A DNA stretch of 17,176 nt from an uncultured Bacteroidales bacterium (lineage in GTDB: Bacteria; Bacteroidota; Bacteroidia; Bacteroidales; UBA932), in the NCBI GenBank assembly GCA_937890845.1, contig CALADR010000136.1:1-17176 (forward strand), written 5' to 3'. Under the pieces are notes generated by a model. It was given only the letters and a program-made list of their open reading frames with translations, was not told the DNA's origin and did no database searches. Shown here piece after piece: positions 1 through 6,822 of this stretch. Numbering within the stretch: position 1 is the first letter of the stretch; the number at the start of each line of letters is the position of its first letter. The translations under genes were made by a program, and so were the position numbers.

Positions 1-845
1 ATTCCCTTCACGTAGCAAGGATCGATGGCCACAGGTCCTGTTACAGCGACGAGTCTGCTGATATCGTATCTTCCCGTGTTGAAAAGTTTGCCTATTGCAG
101 CAAGCATTGCAGGAGATACGGTCCATACAGTCTCTCCTTTCTGAATAGGTGCAATGTGATGAATCTGGATTCCTACATTTCCTGCAGGATGTTTTCCGGA
201 GAATACATGCATTGTCACATTTTCAAGCTTGTGGAAAGGAGTGCCTGATGCGTTCTCGCTGTTGAGAGATACGTGGATGCCGCCGTCGGTAAGCTTTGAA
301 AGTGCATTTACCGCTGTCTGGATATTCTCCATTTCCTCCTTGAAGGCAAAGTCTGTGTTTGCTGCAAGAGGAGCGGTTGAGAATGCCGATACGAAGATGG
401 CCTTAGGCTTGATCTGAGGATTTGCGACGATTCCGTAAGGTCTCTGTACGAGAGCAGGCCAAAGACCGCTCTGGAGCAGAGCTTCTTTTACAGCTGCAGC
501 GTCAAGGCTTGCAACTTTCTTTGCTCCGAAATCTACGTACTCCTGAGATTTGTCCGCTTTTATACGGACTTCAAGCAACTTTCTTTTCTCGCCTCTGACG
601 ATTTCTGCCACTGTTCCGCTGACAGGGGATGTGAACAGAATCTCAGGCGATTTCTTGTCAGCCAGGACAGGTGTACCTGCAAGAACCTTGTCGCCTTCCT
701 TTACGAGAAGTCTCGGGAGGAGACCTCTGAAGTCGGTAGGCTTCACGGCTACAACGTCAGGTGTAATCACCTTCTTGGTCTTTTGGGACGCGATACCCGA
801 AATCGGAATATCCAGTCCGCGTTTCAAATCAATGTTGTTTGACAT
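1..845 (-). CDS. nqrA: Na+-translocating NADH:quinone reductase subunit A (5' part)
   Basis: NqrA is the peripheral cytoplasmic subunit of the six-subunit Na+-NQR complex, which oxidises NADH, reduces quinone and pumps Na+ across the inner membrane. The start is the ATG whose complement is at 843-845. The reading frame stays open to the window edge, so about 281 residues are visible and the C-terminal part of this roughly 450-residue family is missing. The N-terminus begins MSNNIDLKRGLDIPISG. A biotinyl/lipoyl-like stretch follows at about residues 35-85 (KPTDFRGLLPRLLVKEGDKV, then SPVSGTVAEIVRGEKRKLLE). Further on is the family segment LWPALVQRPYGIVANP. It is transcribed away from the helicase gene. 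A -7-like TATCTTCG lies on the minus strand at 890-883. Since nqrA is normally first in its operon, nqrB-F would be expected beyond the left edge. Confidence 0.93.
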   Translation of the reverse strand, partial: MSNNIDLKRGLDIPISGIASQKTKKVITPDVVAVKPTDFRGLLPRLLVKEGDKVLAGTPVLADKKSPEILFTSPVSGTVAEIVRGEKRKLLEVRIKADKSQEYVDFGAKKVASLDAAAVKEALLQSGLWPALVQRPYGIVANPQIKPKAIFVSAFSTAPLAANTDFAFKEEMENIQTAVNALSKLTDGGIHVSLNSENASGTPFHKLENVTMHVFSGKHPAGNVGIQIHHIAPIQKGETVWTVSPAMLAAIGKLFNTGRYDISRLVAVTGPVAIDPCYVKG

Positions 846-874
846 TATAAAAACCGTTTTGAGTATTTTCTGAA

Positions 875-919
875 AATCGGCGCGAAGATAGTGATTTTTT
901 TCGTATTTTCGCGCCGGTT
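875..919. promoter_or_regulatory. Divergent nqrA/helicase promoter region with an inverted repeat
   Basis: The 74-bp gap between the two divergent starts holds a 9-bp perfect inverted repeat: CGGCGCGAA at 878-886 and TTCGCGCCG at 908-916. It is extended by imperfect pairing on both sides. Each arm contains a -7-like box reading outward: TATCTTCG on the minus strand (890-883) for nqrA and TATTTTCG on the plus strand (904-911) for the helicase. Each differs by one base from the Bacteroidetes consensus TAnnTTTG. No convincing -33 box is at the right distance for either. The plus-strand box ends only 8 bases before the helicase ATG, which would make that mRNA nearly leaderless. The repeat is directly visible; the promoter roles are inferred. 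Confidence 0.5.
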
Positions 920-3478
920 ATGGAAAACAATGCGAATACTATTTTAGAGGGACTTGACAGCGAACAGAGAAAAGCTGTGAGTTGTGTGGACGGACCGGTG
1001 CTTATAGTTGCAGGTGCGGGATCAGGGAAGACAAGGGTGCTTACCAGCAGGATTGCCTATATTCTGGAGAAGGGATGTTCTCCTGATCAGATTCTGGCGC
1101 TTACCTTTACAAAGAAAGCGGCATCTGAGATGAAGGAGAGAATAGCGCTTATGGTAGGGGAGAAAAGGGCCAGAAGGCTTTATATGGGAACATTCCATTC
1201 AGTATTCATAAAATTTCTCAGGGAATTTGCAGAGAGTCTGGGATATCCGTCAGGCTTTACTATCTATGATACAAGTGATTCGGTCAGTGCGATAAAAAGT
1301 TGCCTTAAGGAACTGCAGCTGGACGAGAAGATATACAAGCCTAAGGATGTCCTGTCCAGAATATCCATGGCCAAGAACAATCTTGTTACTCCTGATGCGT
1401 ACCGCAGGAGCGCTGTGGCGGTTCAGAATGACGCAGCGGCAAGGAAGCCGAGAGTATGTGACATCTATGCCCTTTATGCGCAGAAATGCAAGCAGGCAGG
1501 TGTGATGGATTTTGATGACATACTACTGAATATGAACATATTGTTCAGAGATAATCCTGCTGCGCTTGAGTCTGTTGCAGGCCGTTTCCAGTATATCATG
1601 GTGGATGAGTATCAGGATACAAACTTTGCACAGTATCTGGTACTTAAAAAGCTGGCGTCATTCCATAGGAATATCTGTGTGGTAGGTGACGATTCCCAGT
1701 CCATATATGCTTTCAGAGGAGCCAAGATAGAGAATATTCTGAATTTCCAGAATGATTATCCGGAGAACAGGACATTCCGTCTGGAGCAGAATTACAGATC
1801 CACGCAGGTCATAGTCGATGCGGCCAATTCTGTCATATCTAAAAACAGTGCGAGAATTCCCAAGAAATGTTTTTCCAAAGGTGAGAAAGGTGAGAAAATC
1901 CATCTTATAAATGCTTATACGGAGCAGGAGGAGGCTATTCTGATAGCGTCTTCCATTACATCCAGGATAAGGACGGATTCTGCACAATATCAGGATTTCG
2001 CGATATTGTACAGGACGAACTCCCAGTCTCGTGCTCTGGAGGAGGCATTGCGCAAGAGGAATCTGCCTTATGTGATTTACTCCGGAAACTCATTCTTTGA
2101 GAGGGCGGAGGTCAAGGATATGATGGCTTATCTGAAACTTGCTGTAAACCACAATGATGATGAGTCTTTTAAGCGTATTGTCAACAAGCCTGCTCGTGGA
2201 ATTGGTGATACTTCTTTGGCTGCTCTTACCGCAGCTGCTTTGGATAATGGAAAGTCTCTGATGGATGCGGCTTATCTTGATTGTCTTGAGACATACGGAC
2301 TCAGACCTGCCGCCATAGCTAAAATACAAGAATTCTGTAATAGGATAAGAACAGCAGGACAAAAGGATCAAAAAGAAGATGCTGCAAGAATTGCTATATT
2401 TCTTGCTACAAGTACATCTAGTTTTAAAGGCCTTTTAACTGAATTAAAATTGGACAACAGTATTGAAAGCCAGTCCAGGGCTTCCAATGTGGAGGAGCTT
2501 CTGAACGGCATCAAGTCATTTGTAGAGGAAAGACAGAGCCAGTATTTCGAGCAGATGCAGGCGGACGGCACTTTGGACGAGGGTGCGGAATTATCTACAA
2601 GTGATCTTCCTGTTGTGACTTTGGGTGAGTATCTGGAAGATATATCCCTTCTGAGTGCAGTGGATATGGAGGATGATGAAGAAACTTCCAACAAAATCAC
2701 TTTGATGACAGTCCATTCTTCAAAAGGTCTGGAGTTCCCTTATGTCTATGTAGCCGGTATGGAGGAAAATCTTTTTCCATCAGGAGGCTCAATGTCTTCT
2801 GAAAATGAAATTGAAGAAGAACGCCGTCTTTTTTATGTTGCTGTTACAAGGGCGAAAAAGTCTCTTGAACTGTCTTTTGCCAACACCAGGATGCGTAACG
2901 GAAAGCACGAGTCCAATGCTCCGAGCCGTTTTATAAGAGAGATTGACAGCCAGTATATTGCCAATCCTCTGCCAGGTTATGGCGGAGACGCTGATGCTGA
3001 GTCTGACGGATTTGCGGGAGGAGGTTTCGGCAGAGCGTCGCAATGGTCCGCAAGAAGAAATTCACAGGAATCTGGTTCCCGTTATGGAAACGGTCGTCCG
3101 GGATATGCTTACGGCCGTTCCGGAACATCCAGATCTGAGATATCAGGACGCAGCTTTACAGGGCAGCGCACAGGGACTGTTCAGTCTCCGGCTTCCGTGC
3201 AGTCATCCATTGGGCAGTCTGGAGGGGCACAGCGGATTATAACTCCGTTCCGCAAACCGTCTGCGGCTATCCCACCGCGTGTGGCCGATACGGATTTCGA
3301 GCCTACGCCTGTTATGCAGCTGCGGGCAGGACAGAGAGTGGAGCATAACCGTTTCGGACTGGGATATATAAAGGAAATTACAGGTGGTCCGGCAGATTTG
3401 AAGGCAAAGATTGCATTTGATGATTACGGTGAGAAAATCCTGCTTCTGAAATATGCTAAAATAAGGGTCGTCCAATAG
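920..3478 (+). CDS. UvrD/PcrA-type superfamily 1 DNA helicase
   Basis: This is an ATP-dependent 3'-5' DNA helicase of the UvrD/PcrA/Rep group, acting in nucleotide-excision and mismatch repair and in clearing proteins from DNA. The 852-residue protein has the SF1A motifs in order: Q-motif LDSEQRKAV (12-20), Walker A AGAGSGKT (31-38), motif Ia LTFTKKAA (61-68), motif II DEYQDT (229-234), motif III GDDSQSIYAFRG (256-267), LEQNYRST, motif V TVHSSKGLEF (from about 597) and motif VI VAVTRAK (640-646). Residues of about 675-795 form a Gly/Ser/Arg-rich linker of low complexity. The last 50 or so residues (RAGQRVEHNRFGLGYIKEI onward) resemble the C-terminal Tudor-like domain that tethers PcrA/UvrD to RNA polymerase. 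It is longer than typical PcrA (about 720-780) because of the linker. The ATG at 920 gives a short, natural lead into the Q-motif. The symbol is left blank because sequence alone does not separate uvrD from pcrA. Confidence 0.95.
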   Translation: MENNANTILEGLDSEQRKAVSCVDGPVLIVAGAGSGKTRVLTSRIAYILEKGCSPDQILALTFTKKAASEMKERIALMVGEKRARRLYMGTFHSVFIKFLREFAESLGYPSGFTIYDTSDSVSAIKSCLKELQLDEKIYKPKDVLSRISMAKNNLVTPDAYRRSAVAVQNDAAARKPRVCDIYALYAQKCKQAGVMDFDDILLNMNILFRDNPAALESVAGRFQYIMVDEYQDTNFAQYLVLKKLASFHRNICVVGDDSQSIYAFRGAKIENILNFQNDYPENRTFRLEQNYRSTQVIVDAANSVISKNSARIPKKCFSKGEKGEKIHLINAYTEQEEAILIASSITSRIRTDSAQYQDFAILYRTNSQSRALEEALRKRNLPYVIYSGNSFFERAEVKDMMAYLKLAVNHNDDESFKRIVNKPARGIGDTSLAALTAAALDNGKSLMDAAYLDCLETYGLRPAAIAKIQEFCNRIRTAGQKDQKEDAARIAIFLATSTSSFKGLLTELKLDNSIESQSRASNVEELLNGIKSFVEERQSQYFEQMQADGTLDEGAELSTSDLPVVTLGEYLEDISLLSAVDMEDDEETSNKITLMTVHSSKGLEFPYVYVAGMEENLFPSGGSMSSENEIEEERRLFYVAVTRAKKSLELSFANTRMRNGKHESNAPSRFIREIDSQYIANPLPGYGGDADAESDGFAGGGFGRASQWSARRNSQESGSRYGNGRPGYAYGRSGTSRSEISGRSFTGQRTGTVQSPASVQSSIGQSGGAQRIITPFRKPSAAIPPRVADTDFEPTPVMQLRAGQRVEHNRFGLGYIKEITGGPADLKAKIAFDDYGEKILLLKYAKIRVVQ

Positions 3479-3538
3479 ATGTTTTAAAAATTTAAACAAC
3501 TTCTTAATAATACTAATTGACAAATAACGGATTATCTG

Positions 3539-4039
3539 ATGGAAAGGATAGATGCACAAATAAATTATAACTGTGTATATGCTGACAGAGAAGAGGTGAG
3601 AAAGCAGTATGCGGAAAATACCGGTGAGTGGGATGCTGTAATTGATTTTTTCAGGACGGCTGATCTTTGTAGCTTGCAGACAGGCAAGCACGTGTTGACT
3701 TCAAATGGTACATTTGCAAGCGTCCAGCGTTATGTTACCAGGGAAAGCGGTGAATTTGAAGCGCATAGGAAATATATTGACATACAGTACGTCGTGAGCG
3801 GGAAAGAGGTAATTGAGCTTGCGGAGCGTAAGGATTTGGGAACTGAGACAGTGCCATACGACCAGGATAAAGATATAGAGTTTTATTCAAGTGCGGAAAA
3901 TTTTTCCAGGTTACATATGAAGGCCGGTGATTCAGCGGTTTTTTTCCCTTCTGATGCCCACAAGCCATGTCTTTCAGACGGAGAGAGAGCAGATGTAGTA
4001 AAAATTGTTGTCAAAATTCCGTTGAGGAGGTCAATATAG
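3539..4039 (+). CDS. YhcH/YjgK/YiaL family protein (DUF386)
   Basis: This 166-residue protein matches the YhcH/YjgK/YiaL (DUF386, EbgC-like) family. These are small cupin-fold proteins linked to sugar and sialic-acid metabolism, and in some members to the beta subunit of evolved beta-galactosidase. Visible family features are EAHRKYIDIQYVVSGKE in the middle and the metal-type His segment FFPSDAHKPCL near the C-terminus. The length is close to the usual 150-160 residues. It starts 60 bases after the helicase stop with no obvious promoter or terminator between, so co-transcription is possible. Its last codons and stop (TAG at 4037-4039) lie inside the 8-bp target site of the composite transposon, which inserted just after it, so the coding sequence is intact. 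The substrate cannot be told from sequence. Confidence 0.88.
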   Translation: MERIDAQINYNCVYADREEVRKQYAENTGEWDAVIDFFRTADLCSLQTGKHVLTSNGTFASVQRYVTRESGEFEAHRKYIDIQYVVSGKEVIELAERKDLGTETVPYDQDKDIEFYSSAENFSRLHMKAGDSAVFFPSDAHKPCLSDGERADVVKIVVKIPLRRSI

Positions 4040-4041
4040 AA
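4034..4041. repeat. Left target-site duplication of the composite transposon
   Basis: ATATAGAA sits directly before the left end of IS copy 1. The same eight bases occur directly after the right end of IS copy 2 (10088-10095). Eight bases is the duplication length known for the ISL3 family. The duplication contains the stop codon of the yhcH-like gene. Confidence 0.9.
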
Positions 4042-4109
4042 GGTTCTTCCGCAATTTAGTTGAAAAACTCTCGATATAATCAATACTATCACCAAGGTTT
4101 TTTACAAGA

Positions 4110-4173
4110 AATAATCAATTAGTTAAACATAATTTTCAAGTGTAGAAATATTATATTTAACTAATTGATTATT
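4110..4173. repeat. Long hairpin in the leader of IS copy 1
   Basis: A perfect 18-bp inverted repeat lies between the left IS end and the transposase start: AATAATCAATTAGTTAAA at 4110-4127 and its complement at 4156-4173. After one mismatch the stem continues for 5 more base pairs (4129-4133 with 4150-4154). The stem is almost entirely A/T. In transcripts entering from outside it would form a strong hairpin ahead of the transposase start, a known way for IS elements to avoid activation by read-through. This function is an inference. Confidence 0.8.
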
Positions 4174-4227
4174 AAGTATTTGCATATATTTTCGTAACTT
4201 TATGTTGCAAAATAAAGAGTTACAAGA

Positions 4228-5043
4228 ATGAGTAAATTACCTAACGAGGACAAAATTACAACAAAATTTCTTCAATATAAAGGTTCTGGCGGTACAAACA
4301 TAGATTTGTCATCACTATATATGCAAAGCGATTTGGAAATCATCAGCATTGAATATGAAGATACAGTATATCACTTATATTGCAGGAGCAAACTGGATTA
4401 CGGGACATGTCCATATTGCTGCCATTCCAGTCACCGGGCACATAGCCGTTATATCAGGACAATAGTTGATCTGTCGATTCTTGGTCATCCTGTCGTCATA
4501 ACATTGCAAGTCAGAAAATTTTTCTGTGACAATCCTCAATGTCAGAAGAAAACATTTGCAGAGCAACCTGGTAATGAAATATTTCGCTATCGGAGAAGAA
4601 CAAGACGGTGCGAGGTTTTAGTAACGCAGCACGGCTTAATCCATTCTTCAGAGTCAGTCCATAAACTCCTTAAATCTATAGGGATAACATTAAGTAGCGA
4701 TACCATATTGCGCGACCTGCATCGTATGAAAATACCTGAAAATAAAGATGTCCGTCATATAGGCATTGATGACTGGGCTTATCGGAAGGGAGTCACTTAT
4801 GGAAGTATTATTGTGAATCTTGACACCGGAGCGGTGATAGACCTGTTAAACGACAGAGGAGTTGATAGTTTTCATGAGTGGCTGGATATCCATGACCAAG
4901 TCAGCATAGTCAGCAGAGACCGCTCCACCGATTATTCTGCAGCTGTCACCGCAGCTGGTAGGAATATCATAGAAGTTGCAGACAGGTTTCATCTGCATAA
5001 GAACATCCGATTGTGTCAGGAAAGTCATAGGAAGTTACTATAA
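4228..5043 (+). CDS. ISL3-family transposase, N-terminal part (copy 1, ORF A)
   Basis: This is the N-terminal 271 residues of an ISL3-type DDE transposase. A zinc-finger-like region has Cys61, Cys64, Cys100 and Cys105 (CPYC, then CDNPQC), typical of the family's DNA-binding N-terminus. A helix-turn-helix-like stretch follows at about 140-166. Catalytic motif 1 is IGIDDWAYRKG (first Asp about 181), and the second Asp lies in VSRDRSTDYS (231). The frame then reaches the family motif VADRFHLHKN and stops at TAA 5041-5043. The rest of the enzyme, with the catalytic Glu, continues in the +1 frame. On its own this product lacks the third catalytic residue. Confidence 0.9.
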   Translation: MSKLPNEDKITTKFLQYKGSGGTNIDLSSLYMQSDLEIISIEYEDTVYHLYCRSKLDYGTCPYCCHSSHRAHSRYIRTIVDLSILGHPVVITLQVRKFFCDNPQCQKKTFAEQPGNEIFRYRRRTRRCEVLVTQHGLIHSSESVHKLLKSIGITLSSDTILRDLHRMKIPENKDVRHIGIDDWAYRKGVTYGSIIVNLDTGAVIDLLNDRGVDSFHEWLDIHDQVSIVSRDRSTDYSAAVTAAGRNIIEVADRFHLHKNIRLCQESHRKLL

Positions 5044-5947
5044 AGAGTATCGTAAACTTGTTCGCCCTGATGAAGAGAAGATGAAGGAATACACTAATGG
5101 AAAAGAAGATAACCAACAATCCGGCAATCCAGTCAAAGAGAGAAACGACAGTCGTCAGATTATGTTTGATGAAGTCAAAGGACTTCAGAAGAAAGGATTA
5201 AAAATCAATAGAATAGCAGCGAAATTGGGGATAGCAAGGCAAACCGTCAGAAAATATATGCTGTTGGACACACTACCCCAAAGAGCAAGTAATGCACGAA
5301 ATAAATACTACCTGTATGATGATTATGTTGAGAGCGAACACATGAAAGGCAAAGCGCTATCAATAATACACAAAGAAATACAGAAGATGGGGTTCAAAGG
5401 GTCTCAGACTCCATTCTATGACCATTACCGGTATCTCAGTGACGGACATCATGGCTTTAGACCCAAGAAGAAGGTGAAGGAGATGCAGGAGATGCAGGAG
5501 AAGGCTGCTAAAGAGAAATTATTAGAAATAGAGCCACTCGTCCCTATCCGCAATATAGCCTTTATCGTGGAGAAAAGCCTAAGGGCAAAGAAGTTAGACA
5601 CAAAGGAAACATACCTTATAAATCAGCTGATGACTCTGGAATGGTTCAGAGAAATTTATACGGCTGCTGATTCTTTCTATAAGACCATAATGGAAACTGA
5701 TGTTAATGGTGTGGTGAGATGGCTTGATACTTATAGGAACTCCTGTATTAAAGAGCTTAAGACATTGGCTTGTGGAATCGATCTGGATATCAAGGCTGTA
5801 CAGAATGCCGTAGCATATGATATATCAAATGGAATTGTAGAAGGGTTCGTAAACAAACTGAAGGTTGTAAAAAGGATGATGTATGGGAGGGCTTCCATAA
5901 ACCTCTTAAGAAATAAAATCGTATTTGGCGACCTTGGCTTCAACTAA
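4976..5947 (+). CDS. ISL3-family transposase, C-terminal part in the +1 frame (copy 1, ORF B)
   Basis: This is the C-terminal part of the same transposase, in the +1 frame relative to ORF A. The TTG at 4976 is only the first possible initiation codon in the open frame; the sequence before about position 5005 is an out-of-frame reading of ORF A and is not a natural N-terminus. From about 5010 it reads as a continuation of ORF A (CVRKVIGSYYKEYRKL). It contains a helix-turn-helix of the family (KINRIAAKLGIARQTVRKYM) and the terminal catalytic region SNGIVEGFVNKLKVVKRMMY, with the third catalytic residue Glu encoded at 5840-5842. A +1 shift somewhere in 5005-5043 would join the two parts into a protein of about 572 residues. 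The shift may be programmed or a mutation; see findings. Confidence 0.85.
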   Translation: MQTGFICIRTSDCVRKVIGSYYKEYRKLVRPDEEKMKEYTNGKEDNQQSGNPVKERNDSRQIMFDEVKGLQKKGLKINRIAAKLGIARQTVRKYMLLDTLPQRASNARNKYYLYDDYVESEHMKGKALSIIHKEIQKMGFKGSQTPFYDHYRYLSDGHHGFRPKKKVKEMQEMQEKAAKEKLLEIEPLVPIRNIAFIVEKSLRAKKLDTKETYLINQLMTLEWFREIYTAADSFYKTIMETDVNGVVRWLDTYRNSCIKELKTLACGIDLDIKAVQNAVAYDISNGIVEGFVNKLKVVKRMMYGRASINLLRNKIVFGDLGFN

Positions 5948-6291
5948 ATTGCGGAAGAACCTTTCATCTTTACCATTGACAGGTAAGGTGCAAAAAGTAA
6001 AGAATTATGTATATTTCATAAAATGTTCATCAAAGTAAATACTGGGGCTGAATTTAATATATGGCAGGTACTGATTAAATGAAAAGACCACTACTTATAT
6101 TTACTTCTTTAGCAATATTCCAGCTTCTCCTGTTTCTCATCACAGGTCACTCAACTCCAAGAGACCTTGATGATAGGCAGAAGAAGCATTGAATTTACTG
6201 TAAGGAGGATACAATTCAAGAAGTATAAAAAGGTATCGGATATGGTAAAATCAAGCAGCAGACCAGTTTTGCTGTGGGTGTATAAATAATT

Positions 6292-6342
6292 TGTACACCT
6301 AACTTATGATTATATAAAGAATAAAGTGAAGTTAGGTATACA
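6292..6342. repeat. Inverted repeat in cargo (hairpin 1)
   Basis: The arms are TGTACACCTAACTT (6292-6305) and AAGTTAGGTATACA (6329-6342), which pair at 13 of 14 positions around a 23-nt loop. It is the first of four hairpins within about 210 bases. Confidence 0.7.
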
Positions 6343-6395
6343 GTTGTTTCCCATTATGGTAGGAAATTATGATATGCACACTTAGGTATATGTTA

Positions 6396-6422
6396 TAATA
6401 TCCATTATGTTAGGATATTTTC
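6396..6422. repeat. Small inverted repeat in cargo (hairpin 3)
   Basis: AATATCC and GGATATT flank the 9-nt loop ATTATGTTA. About 50 bases upstream, TTTCC and GGAAA flank a similar loop, CATTATGGTA (hairpin 2). The two share the core CCATTATG(G/T)TAGGA, so they look like diverged copies of one unit. Confidence 0.55.
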
Positions 6423-6460
6423 ATTTCAGTTGAATATTGTGAGTAAAATTTAAGAATCAG

Positions 6461-6510
6461 ATGTATTCACTTCTTTGGAAATTATAATGGAGAAGTGAAT
6501 ACATTTTCTT
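6461..6510 (+). terminator. Hairpin followed by T-rich tail (terminator-like)
   Basis: A perfect 14-bp inverted repeat (ATGTATTCACTTCT at 6461-6474 and its complement at 6491-6504) with a 16-nt loop is followed by TTTCTT. It lies about 20 bases before the -33 box of the DUF4160 gene, so it could insulate that unit from upstream transcription. The stem is A/T-rich, so its strength as a terminator is uncertain. Confidence 0.5.
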
Positions 6511-6528
6511 TAAAAACTATCTTGGCAT

Positions 6529-6559
6529 TTTGAGGTAATGATTATATTACCTATATTTG
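6529..6559 (+). promoter_or_regulatory. Bacteroidetes-type promoter with embedded palindromic operator
   Basis: TTTG (6529-6532), a 19-nt spacer and TATATTTG (6552-6559) match exactly the Bacteroidetes primary-sigma pattern TTTG-N19-TAnnTTTG. The spacer is filled by a perfect inverted repeat, AGGTAAT-gattat-ATTACCT (6533-6552), with 7-bp arms and a 6-nt centre. A dimeric repressor bound there would cover both boxes. The DUF4160 start codon is 20 bases after the -7 box. The helix-turn-helix protein encoded second in the unit is the obvious candidate to bind it (inferred). Confidence 0.75.
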
Positions 6560-6578
6560 CTTCTATAAAAAGAAAGAT

Positions 6579-6821
6579 ATGCCTACTATATTCATTTTAT
6601 TTGGTTTCAGATTCCTATTTTATGCCAATGACCATGAGCCAATCCATGTCCATGTGGTCAAAGGTAACATAAGTGCAAAGTTTACTCTGTTCCCAAAGGT
6701 GGAATTGGTGGACAACAATGGACTGAAGCCAGCAGAATTGAAACTTGTTGAATCAGTAATTGAGGAGAACAAGGAGATTATAGCAGAGCATTGGAACAAA
6801 TTTTTCAATAGGAGCATCTGA
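6579..6821 (+). CDS. DUF4160 family protein (toxin-antitoxin-like partner)
   Basis: This 80-residue protein is full length for the DUF4160 family. Family features are the MPTIF-type N-terminus, an aromatic strand (FRFLFYAND), the conserved HEPIHVHV at 19-26, the KFTLFPKVELVDNNGLKPAEL region and a C-terminal helix ending in EHWNKFF. No enzyme activity is established for the family as far as I know. Genes of this type are often found directly before a DUF2442 gene, and such pairs are treated as putative toxin-antitoxin modules. Here the DUF2442-HTH gene starts one base after this stop. The start is supported by the promoter 20 bases upstream; a purine run (AAAAAGAAAG) precedes the ATG. Which partner would be toxic, if either, cannot be told from sequence. 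Confidence 0.85.
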   Translation: MPTIFILFGFRFLFYANDHEPIHVHVVKGNISAKFTLFPKVELVDNNGLKPAELKLVESVIEENKEIIAEHWNKFFNRSI

Positions 6822-6822
6822 T

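Larger units (their letters stand above)
4042..5961 (+). mobile_element. ISL3-family insertion sequence, copy 1
   Basis: This 1,920-bp element is bounded by a perfect 23-bp terminal inverted repeat at 4042-4064 and 5939-5961; the outer 18 bases are GGTTCTTCCGCAATTTAG. It encodes an ISL3-type DDE transposase split over two overlapping frames (4228-5043 and 4976-5947). The transposase stop codon lies inside the right terminal repeat. The leader carries an 18-bp-arm hairpin. Copy 2 lies exactly 4,126 bases downstream with identical translated products and no difference noticed in the bases. Confidence 0.92.
5962..6578. other. AT-rich non-coding cargo with short ORFs and hairpins
   Basis: No convincing gene lies in these 617 bases. 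Two short overlapping frames are visible. The first is 6079-6192 (37 residues, beginning MKRPLLIFTSLAIFQLLLFL), which looks like a signal or membrane segment cut short. The second is 6170-6289 (39 basic residues, ending SSSRPVLLWVYK). They may be remnants of larger genes, but I recognise neither. From 6292 onward the sequence is a run of four separate inverted repeats, followed by the promoter of the DUF4160 gene. Confidence 0.6.

Noticed and set aside
2341..2460. AT-rich patch in the helicase gene as a foreign insertion
   Set aside because: The reading frame and family alignment continue through it without a break; it is only local codon variation.
3203..3691. 162-codon minus-strand frame over the helicase and yhcH-like genes
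   Set aside because: It overlaps two well-supported genes on the other strand and has no recognisable domain.
4179..4202. Promoter of the transposase from TTTG (4179-4182) and TAACTTTA (4195-4202)
   Set aside because: The spacer is 12 rather than about 19 bases, and the -7 box has a mismatch.
4976..5004. Separate start codon (TTG) for transposase ORF B
   Set aside because: The first residues are an out-of-frame reading of the conserved ADRFHLHKN segment of ORF A, with no ribosome-binding sequence; a frameshift product is more likely.
6079..6289. Two overlapping small ORFs in the left cargo as real genes
   Set aside because: They are short, have no clear ribosome-binding or promoter signals and match no family I recognise; they are kept only as possible remnants.
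6292..6510. CRISPR array
   Set aside because: The repeats are inverted and unequal in length, with no regular spacers and no cas genes.
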